A stretch of DNA of 64,000 nucleotides from JADJOY01 sp016713535 [NCBI: Deltaproteobacteria bacterium] (GCA_016713535.1 JADJOY010000016.1:62001-126000); one strand, 5' to 3'; shown: positions 36,384 to 46,308, counted from the stretch's first letter. Notes: generated from the sequence alone by a model not told the origin. Translations and numbers: made by a program.

Positions 36384-37835
36384 ATGAACGAGCTCTGCCT
36401 ACTCTCCGCGACCGAGCTGGCGCGCCGCATCCGCGCCGGCGCAGTGAGCCCCACCGAGGTCGTGGACGCGCACATCGACCGCGCGCTCGAGGTGAACGGC
36501 CGCCTCAACGCGATCGTGAACCCGCTCTACGAGCGCGCCCGTAGCACCGCCCGAGACGCCACCGATGCGCTCGCGCGCCGCTCGCGCCGCGACGACCTGC
36601 CGCCGCTTCACGGCGTGCCGTTCACGATCAAGGAAACCTTCGCCGTCCTGGGCCTGCCGTGGACGGCGGGCATCCACGCCCGTCGCGGTCGCGTCGCCGA
36701 CCGCAACGCCACCGTGGTCGCGCGCATGCTCGCCGCCGGCGCGATCCCGCTCGGCACCACCAACGTCCCCGAGGCGGCGATGTGGATGGAGTCGGTGAAC
36801 CCGATCCACGGCCGCACCTCGAACCCGCACGACACCCGCTGCACCCCGGGCGGCTCGAGCGGCGGCGAGGGCGCGATCATCGGCGCGGGCGCCTCGCCGC
36901 TCGGCCTCGGCAGCGACATCGGCGGCTCGATCCGCATGCCGGCCCACTTCTGCGGCGTCCCCGGGCACAAGCCGAGCGCGGGGCGCGTGCCCGGCACCGG
37001 CCACCACCCCGCCGCCCACGGCGCGGTGCGCCGCTACGCGGTGTGCGGCCCGCTCGCCCGCAGCGTCGAGGACCTCGAGCTCGCGATGGAGATCCTGAGC
37101 GGCCCCGACGGCGAGGACGACTCGATCGACGCGCCCCCGTTTCGCCGCCTGGCCGCCAGCGATCCCCAGCCGCGCCGCGTGTACTTCTACGAGCACGGCC
37201 AGTTCGCGTCGACGCCGGTGATGGTGAACGCGGTGCGGCGCGCCGTCGGCGCCCTCTCCGATCGCGGCTTCGAGGCCGTGGAGTGGCGCCCCGCGCTGAT
37301 CGACTCGGGCGTCGACATCTGGTTCGGCGCGGTGCAGTCCGCCTCCGCCGAGAAGTTCCTCGACATCCTCGGCGACGGCACGCCGATCCGGCCGTTCCGA
37401 GAGCTCGCGCGCCTGGTGTTCGGCGGGGCGCACCACACCTGGCCCGCCCTCGCCACCGCGCTCGGCGAAGTGGTCACCCGGGGCCGCGTCTCGCCGCGCC
37501 TCGCGGCGGCGGGCGACAAGCGCCACCTGTTGCGCGCCGCGATCGACGCCCAACTCGGCGCCGACGGCGTGCTGATCTGCCCCGCGTTCCCGCGCGTGGC
37601 GCCCCGCCACCGGGAGCCGTATCTGAGGCCCCTCGAGTGGATCTCCACGGGGATCTTCAACGTCACCGAGCTTCCCGTCACGTGCATCCCCGCCGGGCGC
37701 GACGTGACCGATCTGCCGACCGGCGTCCAGATCGTCGGCCCCAGCGCGCGTGACGACCTCACGCTGGCGGTGGCCCGCCTCGTGCAAGAGTCGCTCGGCG
37801 GCTGGCGCCCGGGGCGCGGCCTGCACGCCGTGTGA
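36384..37835 (+). CDS. Amidase-signature family hydrolase
   Basis: This is a 483-residue amidase. The Ser-cisSer-Lys triad can be placed: Lys83 in PFTIKETF, Ser158 in PGGSSGGE and the nucleophile Ser182 in GSDIGGSIRMPA. FCGVPGHKPSAGRVP continues the signature region. The C-terminus LPTGVQIVGPSARDDLTLAVA is typical. The ATG at 36384 begins a normal N-terminus. It resembles fatty-acid-amide-hydrolase-like enzymes more than GatA because no gat partners are near. The substrate is unknown. The glycogen debranching gene starts 27 bp downstream. Confidence 0.88.
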   Translation: MNELCLLSATELARRIRAGAVSPTEVVDAHIDRALEVNGRLNAIVNPLYERARSTARDATDALARRSRRDDLPPLHGVPFTIKETFAVLGLPWTAGIHARRGRVADRNATVVARMLAAGAIPLGTTNVPEAAMWMESVNPIHGRTSNPHDTRCTPGGSSGGEGAIIGAGASPLGLGSDIGGSIRMPAHFCGVPGHKPSAGRVPGTGHHPAAHGAVRRYAVCGPLARSVEDLELAMEILSGPDGEDDSIDAPPFRRLAASDPQPRRVYFYEHGQFASTPVMVNAVRRAVGALSDRGFEAVEWRPALIDSGVDIWFGAVQSASAEKFLDILGDGTPIRPFRELARLVFGGAHHTWPALATALGEVVTRGRVSPRLAAAGDKRHLLRAAIDAQLGADGVLICPAFPRVAPRHREPYLRPLEWISTGIFNVTELPVTCIPAGRDVTDLPTGVQIVGPSARDDLTLAVARLVQESLGGWRPGRGLHAV

Positions 37836-37862
37836 AGCCACCTCCCGAGACCGATACGGAAC

Positions 37863-40800
37863 ATGAACCTCTCGATCGAACAATCCCCCACTCCCGGCCA
37901 CGGCCGCCTCCTCTACGCCGGCGAGGTGCTCACGGTGCGGCTCAGCGTGAGCGGCCCGGACGCCGCCTCGCTGCCCGCCGACGCCCGCGCGTTCGTGCGC
38001 ACCGATCTCAACTCGGCGCCCGAGAAGCGCCGTCACGTGATCGAGCGCGTCGAGCGCAACGTGCCGCGCATCGTGCGCGGCTGGCGCGACCTGCCGCTGA
38101 CACGGGTGGCACCGGACGTGTTCGAGGTGGAGCTGATCGCCTGCCGCCCGGGCTACTACGAGCTCAAGGGCTACGTGACGGCGGACGGCCAGGAACACTG
38201 GGTGCAGGGCCCGAACGGCTACGTCTCGGTGCACTCGCTCAAGTGGCGCGCCGCGAACACCATCTACACCGCGTTCCCACGTCAGTTCGGCCCCACCAAG
38301 GCGCTCACCGAGGCGCGCACGCTCACCGAGAGCCCACACGTCCAGGCGCTCGAGCACCAGGGTTTCACGGTGATCCCGCCGAGCGGCACGCTCGCCGACC
38401 TCGCGCACGAGCTCCACTTCCTGTTCTGCGAGCTGGGCGTGCGCATCCTGCACCTCCTCCCGGTCCAGGAGACGCCCACGGTGTACGCGCGCATGGGCCG
38501 CTACGGCAGCCCGTACGCCGCCACCGACCTCACCAGCGTGGGCCACGCGTACGTGCCGTTTCGCACCGACCGCACGCCCGCCGAGCAGTTCACGGAGCTG
38601 TGCGCGCGAGTTCACGCGCTCGGCGGCGAGGTCATGCTCGACATCGCCGCCAACCACCTCGGCTGGGCGACCGAGCTCCTCAACACCAACCCCGAGTGGT
38701 TCGTGCGCAAGCCGGGCGGCCACTTCCACTCACCGGGTGCGTGGGGCATCACGTGGGAAGACCTGGTCGAGCTCGACGATCGCAACGTCGAGGTGTGGCG
38801 CTACCTCGCCGAGAGCTTGCTCACGTGGTGCGAGCGCGGAGTCGACGCGTTCCGCTGTGACGCCGGCTACATGCTGCCCGCGGAGCTCTGGGAGTACGTG
38901 ACCGCGCGCGTCCACGAGGTCTTTCCGAACACGCTCTTCTTGCTGGAGGGACTCGGCGGGCCATGGGAGGCCACCGAGTCGATCCTCAAGATGGGCGGCA
39001 TGCAGTGGGCGTATTCGGAGATCTTCCAGCAGCACGGCAACGAGATGCTGCACGGCTACCTCGCGCACCTCGACCGCACCGGCGACGAGCTCGGCATCCT
39101 CGCCAACTACGCCGAGACCCACGACAACCCGCGGCTCGCCTGCGGCGGCGAGGGCTACGCGCGAATGCGGCTCGCGCTCGCGGCGCTGACCTCGCAAGCG
39201 GGTGCGTTCGGGTTCACCAACGGAGTCGAGTGGCTGGCCACCGAGCGCGTCGACGTCCACGGCTCGTCGGGGTTGCGCTGGGGAGCCACGCCCAACCTGA
39301 TCGCCTGGATCCGCCAACTCAGCGACCTCCTCCGTCAACATCCCGTCTTCCAGGGGACGTCGCGGATCGTGGCGATCGAGGGGCTGGAGTCGGGAATTCT
39401 GGCGTTCCTCCGCCAGCGCGAGTCGGAGAACGTCTTGATCCTCATCAATCTGGAGGATCGAACCCACCAAGATGATGTTCGTTTTCCAGCAAATGTCGCG
39501 ATTCCCAGCGGGCATCGAACCTGCATTCTCACGCGCCGTATGCTCGACCCATCGACGACATTCTCCCTGAACCCGTTCGAGGTCATCTGTCTCGACCTGG
39601 AACGAATCAATCCCATCGACGTGGCCGAGGGCTCCGCGCAGGCGATCGAGTCCGGCGAGGACATGCGCCGGCTGCGCTGGATCCTCGGCGAGCTGTGGGG
39701 TGACCGCGTCGATCTCGCCGGCTTCGACGCGCTCCTCACCGCGGTCCGCCGCGAGGGGCTCGCGGGACTGCTCGCCGCGGTGTCGCAAGGCGCGCCGTCC
39801 GACTGCGGCGAGCTGGCGCGGCGCGTCGAGTCGGCCTCCGACGCGGACCATTTCCTCGGCGTGAGCGAGTGGGCGTCTTCGCGCAGCGACCGCCTGCACG
39901 TCTTCGCCGCCAATCAGTTCCTGTACATCCAGGAGGCCGTGCCGTTCCGCGTCCGGCTGGTGTTCGAGCGCACCTCGGCCGAGCTCGAGACCTTCCGAGA
40001 TTTCGGCGATCACCGCTACGTGGCGTTCGCGCTGGTGCCCGAGGGTGCCTTCCGCATCGAGCAGAACCGCCTCGACCGACCCGCCGACGGGCACGCGTCC
40101 GCCACCGCGATGCTCCCCGAGCCTCGATGGGTCTCGACCCACGGCCATGCGCTCTGCCTGCGCGCCGAGTCGGCGCCGGTGAGCCTGCGTTTCGAGCGCG
40201 GCGGAATCGAGCCGTCGCACCGCTTCTTGCTCACCAACTCGCTCGGCTCCTACACGCTGCTGCCGCTCGCGCCGCGCACCGTGTACTCGAAGTACGACGC
40301 GCTGCTCGCCGCGAACCTTCACCCGTCGGGCCCCGACGAACGGGTGGTGGTGGCGAAGCGAGTGCGCGCGTGGGTCGCGACGCCGATGGTCTCGTACCCG
40401 CTCGATCGCGAGTACCTCGTCGACTTCCAGCGCTGGCCCGCGCCCACCTGGCGCTACGAGCTGGCGCTTCCCGACGGCACGGTGCACGTCGAAGAGCGCG
40501 TGCTGCTCGCCGACGACGGCAACGTGGTGCGCGTCGAGTGGCGCTGGGTCTCCGAGCGCGCCGACACCCTCGAGCTGATCGTGCGGCCCGACCTCGAGCT
40601 GCGCGGTCACCACAGCGAGACCAAGGCGCACGGGCTGACGAAAGTGCCTTCGCGCGCGGCTACGTGGCACTGGGAGGCGACGAGGGCCAGGGCTTCCGCC
40701 GCGACCTCGGTCACGGGCTCGAGCTCATCGCGCTCACCAGCGCCGGCGCCTTCCACGCCGAGGGCGAGTGGATCTACAACCTGCCCCATCCCCACGAGGC

Positions 40801-42169
40801 GACGCGCGGTCAGGAGGCGTCCGGCGACGCCTACAGCCCGGGCTACTTCCGCGTGAAGATCCGGCCCGGTCGCGGCGCGTGCTCCACCTCGATCGCGGTT
40901 CGGGACGGTGGCGCCGCCGAGCTCGGCGTAGCCTCCACCACGCCGATCACGCGCGCGGACGCTCCGGAGGATCTCGCCGAGATCCTCGACCACGCCGCGC
41001 GCCAGTTCCTGGTGCGGCGCAGCGGGCTCACGTCGGTGATGGCCGGCTACCCTTGGTTCCTCGACTGGGGCCGCGACGCCCTCATCGCCGCGCGCGGCTA
41101 CCTCGCGATGGGCCGCGTCGACGAGGTGTGCGAGCTGGCCATCGCGTTCGCGGCACGCGAGGAGCGCGGCACGCTGCCCAACTCGCTCGCCGGCGACGCC
41201 GTCGCCAATCGCGACACCTCGGACGCGCCGCTGTGGCTGGTCCGGGTGTTGGAGGAGCTGTCGCAGACGGTCGGCTGGCACACGCTCTCGGCGCGCGCGG
41301 CGCTCTCGGGCGTCGAGCTCAAGGACGTGCTGCGCTCGATCTGCGAGAGCTACCTCGCCGGCACGGCCAACGGCATCCACTGCGATCCCGGCAGCGGGCT
41401 GGTGTGGTCGCCGCCGCACTTCACCTGGATGGACACCAACCATCCCGCGGCGACGCCCCGCGAGGGCTACCCCATCGAGATCCAGGCGCTGTGGGCGCGG
41501 GCCCTCGACTTCGCTGCGCGGATCCTCGACGAGCAGCGCTTCGCTGCGCTCGCGGAGCGGGTGCGCGCCTCGCTCCAGGAGCGCTACTGGATCGACGACC
41601 TGGGCTGGTTCGCCGATTGCCTACCGGCGCACTCGGGCACGCCCGCCATCGAGGCGAGCCGCGACGAGTCGCTGCGCCCCAACCAGCTCTACGTGGTGGC
41701 GCTCGGACTTGCGCGACCCGCGCAGGCTCAGCGGGTCGTGCTGACCACGCACCGCGAGCTCCTCATCCCCGGTGCCGTGCGTTCGGTGGCGCCGCGCGAG
41801 CTGCGCTCGTGGCCGTGGATCCCCGGCAGCGTGCCGCCCGCCGGGCTCGACCCGATGCGGCCCTACCACGGCCGCTACGAGGGCGACGAGGACACCTCGC
41901 GCAAGCTGGCCTACCACAACGGCACCGGCTGGACGCACCTCATGCCGCTGTGGTGTGAGGCATTGCTCGACGCGTTCCCCGACGACCCGCGCGCCGAGCA
42001 CCTCGCGAGGGCCACGCTCCGCACCGCCGAGAGCGAGCTGCGCCGTGGCTGCGTGGGCCAGGTGGCGGAGATCTGCGACGGCGATTTCCCCCACACGCCG
42101 CGCGGCACCTGCGCGCAGGCATGGTCCGTCACCGAGCTCGTGCGCCTCTGGAAGCGGCTCGCCCGGTAA
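37863..42169 (+). CDS. Bifunctional glycogen debranching enzyme (GH13 plus amylo-1,6-glucosidase domain), one apparent frameshift
   Basis: When one C is restored near 40650 (GTGCCTTCGCG to GTGCCCTTCGCG), this becomes a single protein of about 1436 residues. The N-terminal half is an alpha-amylase-fold domain with DIAANHLGW, GVDAFRCDAGY (nucleophile Asp333), LFLLEGLG (acid Glu362) and YAETHDNPR (Asp421). The C-terminal half is an amylo-alpha-1,6-glucosidase-type domain with MAGYPWFLDWGRDALIAARGYL split across 1058-1080, NSLAGDAVANRDTSDAPLW and LRPNQLYVVALG. It should carry transferase and glucosidase steps that remove glycogen branches. The same domain order is found in eukaryotic AGL. Bases 39430-39620 are visibly less GC-rich than the rest. 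The frame changes without a stop nearby. Confidence 0.85.
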
Positions 42170-42174
42170 CCCGA

Positions 42175-42275
42175 GCGGGTCGCACGCGACGCCCGGCGCC
42201 CGACGAAGCGGGCGCCCTCCAGCCGATCGGTTCGGGAGGGTCGCGCGTCGCGTGCCCGGCGACGCGCGACACCGC
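42175..42275. repeat. Repeat-containing spacer between convergent genes
   Basis: The 142-bp gap holds CGAAGCGGGCGCCCTCCAG near 42205 and an inverse copy of the GGGCACGCGACGCGTGCCC module, reading GTCGCGTGCCCGGCGACGCG near 42247-42266. No gene or clear terminator is seen. Confidence 0.55.
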
Positions 42276-42311
42276 CAGCCCCGCCGCGCCCGCGGATCCC
42301 TGGATCCCGGA

Positions 42312-43115
42312 TCAACCCGGCTTCTTGAGGTCTCGCTTCGGGCTCAGCCGCGAGCCGGCCCACAGGAAGAGCCGGCTCGGCAGCATCCGCAGCACGTAGG
42401 TGATCACCGCCATCGGCCACGGGAACCGGATCACCGGCGTCCCCTGCGCGATCCCGCGGAGCACGATCGCGGCGGCGCGCTCGCTCGACACCATGAACGG
42501 CATCGGGAACGCGTTGCGATCGGTCATCGGGCTCTTCACGAAGCCGGGCTCGATCGTGATGAGCCGGACGCCGCGCGGCCATGCGTCGATACGCAGCGAC
42601 TCGATCACCGCGGAGAGCGCCGCCTTGCTCGCCGAGTACGGACCGGTCTGGGTCATCGCGCGATCCCGCGCCAGCGACGACGTCACCGCGATCGTCCCCG
42701 CGCCGCGCGCCAGCATCGACCCGAGCAGCGGCTCCACGAAGTAGAGCACGCCGAACAGGTTGGTCTCGAAGATCCGCCGCACCCACTCGACCGAGAAGTC
42801 CTCGAGCTTCCGCGACTCGCCGATCCCGGCGTTCAGGATCGCCACGTCGGGCAGACCGAGCTCGCGCTCGACCCGCGCCATCGCCCCCGCGACCGCGGCC
42901 GGCTCGCTCACGTCGCACGCCACCACCAGCACGGTGGCGCCGCTCGCCGCGCGCAGCTCGCTCGCGAGCGCTTCGAGGTTCTGGCGACGGCGCGCGAGGA
43001 TCGCGAGTCGCGCGCCGTGACGAGCGAGCTGACGCGCCAGCTCGGCGCCGATCCCGCTCGAGGCGCCGGTGACGAGCACCGCGCGCCCGCGGAAGAACGA
43101 CGCCACGTCGCTCAC
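42312..43115 (-). CDS. Short-chain dehydrogenase/reductase
   Basis: This 267-residue SDR starts at the GTG at 43115, which overlaps the previous stop (GTGA). The cofactor motif VTGASSGIGAELARQLA lies near residues 15-31. NAGIGE and the active-site Ser in VTSSLARDRA and Tyr/Lys in YSASK are present. The C-terminal part contains hydrophobic residues (MAVITYVLRMLPSRLFLW), consistent with membrane association, as in fatty or steroid-acting SDRs. It is the last gene of the Fur-box operon. Its link to iron is unclear, and it may simply ride on the operon. Confidence 0.85.
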   Translation of the reverse strand: MSDVASFFRGRAVLVTGASSGIGAELARQLARHGARLAILARRRQNLEALASELRAASGATVLVVACDVSEPAAVAGAMARVERELGLPDVAILNAGIGESRKLEDFSVEWVRRIFETNLFGVLYFVEPLLGSMLARGAGTIAVTSSLARDRAMTQTGPYSASKAALSAVIESLRIDAWPRGVRLITIEPGFVKSPMTDRNAFPMPFMVSSERAAAIVLRGIAQGTPVIRFPWPMAVITYVLRMLPSRLFLWAGSRLSPKRDLKKPG

Positions 43116-43612
43116 GCCACCCCCCGATCCCGCCACAGCGCCCACAAGCTCGTCGCCACCATCGTCGCGAACACCGCCGCGGTCAGCGTGCTCGCGAGGA
43201 ACATCAGGAAGCCGAAGGCCGGCGAAACGTAGCGCGTGCCGAACATCGACCCCATGGTGGTCGGCACCGCGATCCACGGCTCCACGAGCAGCGCCGTCTT
43301 CAGGCGCTCGGGCGTGGGCGTGAACGCGAAGATCGAGCCCACGGTGAGGAAGATGAACGAGAACGTGATGGTGTGGTTGTGGGTGGTCTCGAGCAGCTCG
43401 CCCAGGCTCTTCGGGTAGTGGCTCTCGGTCTCGGTCGCGCCGTAGCGCTCCTGGATCCCCGACACACCCATGCCGGTCTTCTCCCACACGTGCACGAGCG
43501 CCAGCCCGTAGCCGAGCGACATCGTCAGGAGGAAGCCCGAGAGGAAGAGCCGGATCGGGCGCGGCAGCGCGCCGAGGCGCACGCCCGCGAGCGGGTAGAC
43601 GCGTTCGCTCAT
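43112..43612 (-). CDS. Four-helix membrane protein, candidate electron-transfer partner of the FMN-binding protein
   Basis: This 166-residue protein has four hydrophobic segments at about 21-42, 80-97, 110-125 and 133-158. His41 at the end of the first helix and His78 and His80 at the start of the second (TTHNHTITFSF) are suitable positions for b-type heme, which is inference. Its ATG overlaps the stop of the FMN-binding gene by four bases, and its stop overlaps the SDR start. I do not recognise a named family. The strict coupling to a flavin-carrying periplasmic protein suggests it moves electrons across the membrane. Confidence 0.7.
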   Translation of the reverse strand: MSERVYPLAGVRLGALPRPIRLFLSGFLLTMSLGYGLALVHVWEKTGMGVSGIQERYGATETESHYPKSLGELLETTHNHTITFSFIFLTVGSIFAFTPTPERLKTALLVEPWIAVPTTMGSMFGTRYVSPAFGFLMFLASTLTAAVFATMVATSLWALWRDRGVA

Positions 43613-44286
43613 GGAGAGGCTCCCGGCGCGGGCACCGACTGCGCCGTGCCCGCAGGTGCGCCGCTCACCCCCGCCTGGTCGAGCGCTTCGAGCAGCAGCG
43701 CGGTCCGCTTCACACCCTTCGACACCGCGCGCGCCGAGAGCGTGGCGCCCGATATCGAGGTGATGTCCTTGCCGACTCGGATCGGGTCGCCCGTGCCCTT
43801 TCCCTCGTACTGCTCGAGGAAGCTACGGCCGCGGACCTGGCCGCCGTGGGACTCCCGATACACCAGCAGCTCGACCCGCACCACCGTCCCCGCCGGATCG
43901 ACGGCCACCAGGTAGGTGATCGGGCGGTACTTGCCGACGTCGTCGTTGAGGACCGCGCGGCCGGCCAGCGTCTCCGACGCGCCGCCATCGGGTGCGAACG
44001 CGCGCCGGATCTCGACGTGCTCGGCGGTGAAGGGCTCACCCAGCTTCTCGCCCAGCGCGGCGCGGACCTCCGCCGGCACCGGCGCGTCCACCACGTCGAA
44101 GCGGGTGGCGCTCGGGAAGGCGAGCTTCATCGCCTCGTCCGCGCTCAGGTAGACGGTGACCTCGTCGGCGCGGGCGAGCTCGGCGACGAGCGCGAGCCAC
44201 GCCGCCCACACCGCCAGCACCACCGCACCGCGGCGGCGACGCGGTCGCCGTGTGCGCGGCGGCGGTGTCGAGGCGCAGTCGCGCAC
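43609..44286 (-). CDS. Exported FMN-binding domain protein with flavinylation motif
   Basis: This 225-residue protein has a basic N-terminus and hydrophobic signal to about residue 40. An FMN-binding domain of the RnfG/NqrC type follows. ITSISGATLSARAV contains the S(G)AT motif at which ApbE attaches FMN, so Thr182 is the expected modified residue. The domain also has YRESHGGQVRGRSFLEQYEGKG. It should be a periplasmic or membrane-facing one-flavin electron carrier. No apbE lies in the window. It starts seven bases after bfr and overlaps the four-helix gene by four bases. Confidence 0.85.
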   Translation of the reverse strand: MRDCASTPPPRTRRPRRRRGAVVLAVWAAWLALVAELARADEVTVYLSADEAMKLAFPSATRFDVVDAPVPAEVRAALGEKLGEPFTAEHVEIRRAFAPDGGASETLAGRAVLNDDVGKYRPITYLVAVDPAGTVVRVELLVYRESHGGQVRGRSFLEQYEGKGTGDPIRVGKDITSISGATLSARAVSKGVKRTALLLEALDQAGVSGAPAGTAQSVPAPGASP

Positions 44287-44293
44287 GGCGACC

Positions 44294-44782
44294 TCAGGAC
44301 CGTAGCTGCTGGGCGAGGTACACCGCCTCGCTCAACTTCTCGATCAGCTCGAGCTGGGTCTCGATCCACTCCGCGTGCGCCTCCTCGGCCGCGAGGATCG
44401 CCTCGAGGAGGCCGGCGGTGGTGTGGTCGCCGCCCCGGCGGCAGGTGTGGATGCCCGCGCGAAGCGCAGGGATCGCCTCCTTCTCCAGTGCGAGGTCGGC
44501 GCGCAGCTGCTCGGGGACGGTCTCGCCGATCCGCACCCGCCCGAGCCGCTGGACGTTGGGCAGCCCCTTCAGGGTCAGGATGCGGTCGATCAGCACGTCG
44601 GCGTGGCGCATCTCGTCGATCGACTCGGCGCGGATCTTGGAGGCCAGGACCTCGTATCCCCAGTGGGCGCACATCTTGGCGTGCAGGAAGTACTGGTTGA
44701 CGGCGGTCAGCTCCGCCGTGAGCACGCCGTTCAGCAGCTCGACGATCGTGTCGTGGGTGGGCTCGTCGCCGGGGTGGCTCAT
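44294..44782 (-). CDS. bfr: Bacterioferritin
   Basis: This 162-residue subunit of the 24-mer iron-storage cage has a ferroxidase site visible as Glu24 (TAELTAVNQY), Glu57 and His60 (DEMRHAD), with a later Glu near 100 and the EEAHAEWIE helix. Met58, in the same motif, occupies the heme-ligand position of classical bacterioferritin, so heme binding at the dimer interface is likely. Its ATG overlaps the bfd stop by four bases. It stores iron in the cytoplasm. Confidence 0.92.
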   Translation of the reverse strand: MSHPGDEPTHDTIVELLNGVLTAELTAVNQYFLHAKMCAHWGYEVLASKIRAESIDEMRHADVLIDRILTLKGLPNVQRLGRVRIGETVPEQLRADLALEKEAIPALRAGIHTCRRGGDHTTAGLLEAILAAEEAHAEWIETQLELIEKLSEAVYLAQQLRS

Positions 44783-45009
44783 GGGAATCCTCGCTGCGCC
44801 TCGGTGCGCGGCTCGTGTGGTGGGTTCGCGGGGCGGGTGGGCGATCCATTCGCCGAGCCGGCAAGAATATCCGCGAGATCCAGCACGCACGCTCCGCAGT
44901 CCCGCCCGGCGCCGCAGCCGCGCGCCAGCTCGTCGAGCGTTCTCGCGCCCGACTCGATGTCCGCGCGGATGCGGCGCTCCGAGAGTCCCAGGCACGAGCA
45001 GACGATCAT
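44779..45009 (-). CDS. bfd: Bacterioferritin-associated ferredoxin
   Basis: This 76-residue [2Fe-2S] protein reduces the ferric core of bacterioferritin to release iron. The Fer2_BFD ligands are visible as Cys4 and Cys6 (VCSC) and Cys38 and Cys41 (DCGACV). An extra Cys32 is also present. The last 25 residues are Pro/Asn-rich and probably disordered. It overlaps bfr by four bases and starts 31 bp after the porin gene, so release and storage are coupled to an outer-membrane protein under one promoter. Confidence 0.9.
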   Translation of the reverse strand: MIVCSCLGLSERRIRADIESGARTLDELARGCGAGRDCGACVLDLADILAGSANGSPTRPANPPHEPRTEAQRGFP

Positions 45010-45039
45010 GGTTTCGTGGCTCCCGTCGGCTCTCGCGGC

Positions 45040-46287
45040 TCAGAAGGCGTAGCCCAGGCCGACGTTCAGGCGGTCGGGGCGCGAGCCGGCGTCGTCGTCA
45101 CGCGCCTCGTAGTCGAGCTTCGCGACCACCTGGGGGATCGGCAGCCACGCGAGGCCGACGCTGTGGATCGTCCACTCGCTCTCGGGGTTGGCCGCGAAGC
45201 CGGTCGGCACGTCGCTGGCCAGGTCGATCCACGAGTACCGGTAGAACAGGTTGAGGCGCTGCTCCGTGTCGGTGATCAGGCGCAGCATGTCGTACGCCGC
45301 CTCCAGGTAGAAGCCCTGCTGGCGCTCGCCGACGGTCTCTCCCGCGAGCGCGCTGAGCTCGTCGGCCTCGTTCACGAACACCATCGCGTACTCGCCGCGC
45401 AGGTCGAACCCGCCACGCTGGAAACGCGCGTCCGCCTCGAGCAGCGTGATGCGCGCGTCGGGCAGCTTCGCCTCGGCGTCGTCGACCTCGACGGCCTGCG
45501 ACTGGTCCGCCTCGCCCGTGAAGAAGCTCGCCGATACGTCGAGCCCGAGGGTCGGCTTGACGGTGACGCGGCCGGCGAGGCCGATGTCGTTGAAGAGCGC
45601 CTGGCGACCTTCCTGCCGGAACTCGCGGATCCCCTCGGTCTCGACGTCGGCGAGCTTGAGCTCGCCGTCCGAGTCGGTGAGCGACAGGCTGTTGTTCAGC
45701 TGGAGCTCGTACGAGAGCCAGTCGGTGAGCTCGCCGGAGACGCTCGCGCCGAGCTCGCGCCAGGTGCTCGGCACCAGGTAGCGGTCGACGTCGGGGCGTT
45801 CCACCGAGTGGAAGTAGACGGGCTCGTGGTAGAGGTTCATGTGGCTGATCGGGAGGATCAGCAAGCCGCCGCGGAAGGTCGCCTTCTCGAACGCACGGAA
45901 CTCGAGGAACGCCTGCTCGGCCTCGAGGCCCTCGGCGTGCTCGTGCTCGAGCTCGGCGAAGAACGAGATCCAGTCGTTGAAGTCGTGCGCCAGGAACAGC
46001 ACCACGCGGCGCAGGTCGATCTGGTCGCTGCCGCCCGACAGCTCGTTGTTGTAGATCACCTCTCCGTACGACCCGAGCGTGGTCGTGCCCAGCGTGCTCT
46101 CGAAGCTCGGCCGGTAGCGCTCCTGAGCGCTCGCCGCCGCCTTCCCGTCCGTCACCGGCGCCGGCTCCTGCGCGCCCGCGTGCGCGACACCGATGACGGC
46201 CGTGAGAGCGACGACAGCCAGCAGACGAGCGCGCCGGCGACTCGGCGAACGGTCACTCGGCTGGGTTACGGGGGCAGCGGGCATCAT
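45040..46287 (-). CDS. Outer-membrane porin, Fur-box controlled
   Basis: This is a 415-residue beta-barrel protein. GGAGGATCC stands before two consecutive ATGs (46287 and 46284), and either may serve as start. The signal peptide ends near VAHAGA (residue 38). The mature part has alternating amphipathic strands and ends in GLGYAF, a C-terminal Phe as in outer-membrane barrels. SYGEVIYNNEL and DLRRVVLFLAHDFNDWISF resemble porins of the phosphate-selective OprO/P-like group. A 19-bp Fur box lies 22-40 bp upstream, so it should be induced when iron is scarce. A role in iron entry is inference from that control. Confidence 0.85.
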   Translation of the reverse strand: MMPAAPVTQPSDRSPSRRRARLLAVVALTAVIGVAHAGAQEPAPVTDGKAAASAQERYRPSFESTLGTTTLGSYGEVIYNNELSGGSDQIDLRRVVLFLAHDFNDWISFFAELEHEHAEGLEAEQAFLEFRAFEKATFRGGLLILPISHMNLYHEPVYFHSVERPDVDRYLVPSTWRELGASVSGELTDWLSYELQLNNSLSLTDSDGELKLADVETEGIREFRQEGRQALFNDIGLAGRVTVKPTLGLDVSASFFTGEADQSQAVEVDDAEAKLPDARITLLEADARFQRGGFDLRGEYAMVFVNEADELSALAGETVGERQQGFYLEAAYDMLRLITDTEQRLNLFYRYSWIDLASDVPTGFAANPESEWTIHSVGLAWLPIPQVVAKLDYEARDDDAGSRPDRLNVGLGYAF

Positions 46288-46308
46288 GGATCCTCCGGGA
46301 TATGATTT

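Noticed and set aside
1236-40660. Programmed ribosomal frameshifting in the four broken genes
   Set aside because: No slippery heptamer or downstream stimulator is evident, and all four sites are simple one-base losses in G/C runs.
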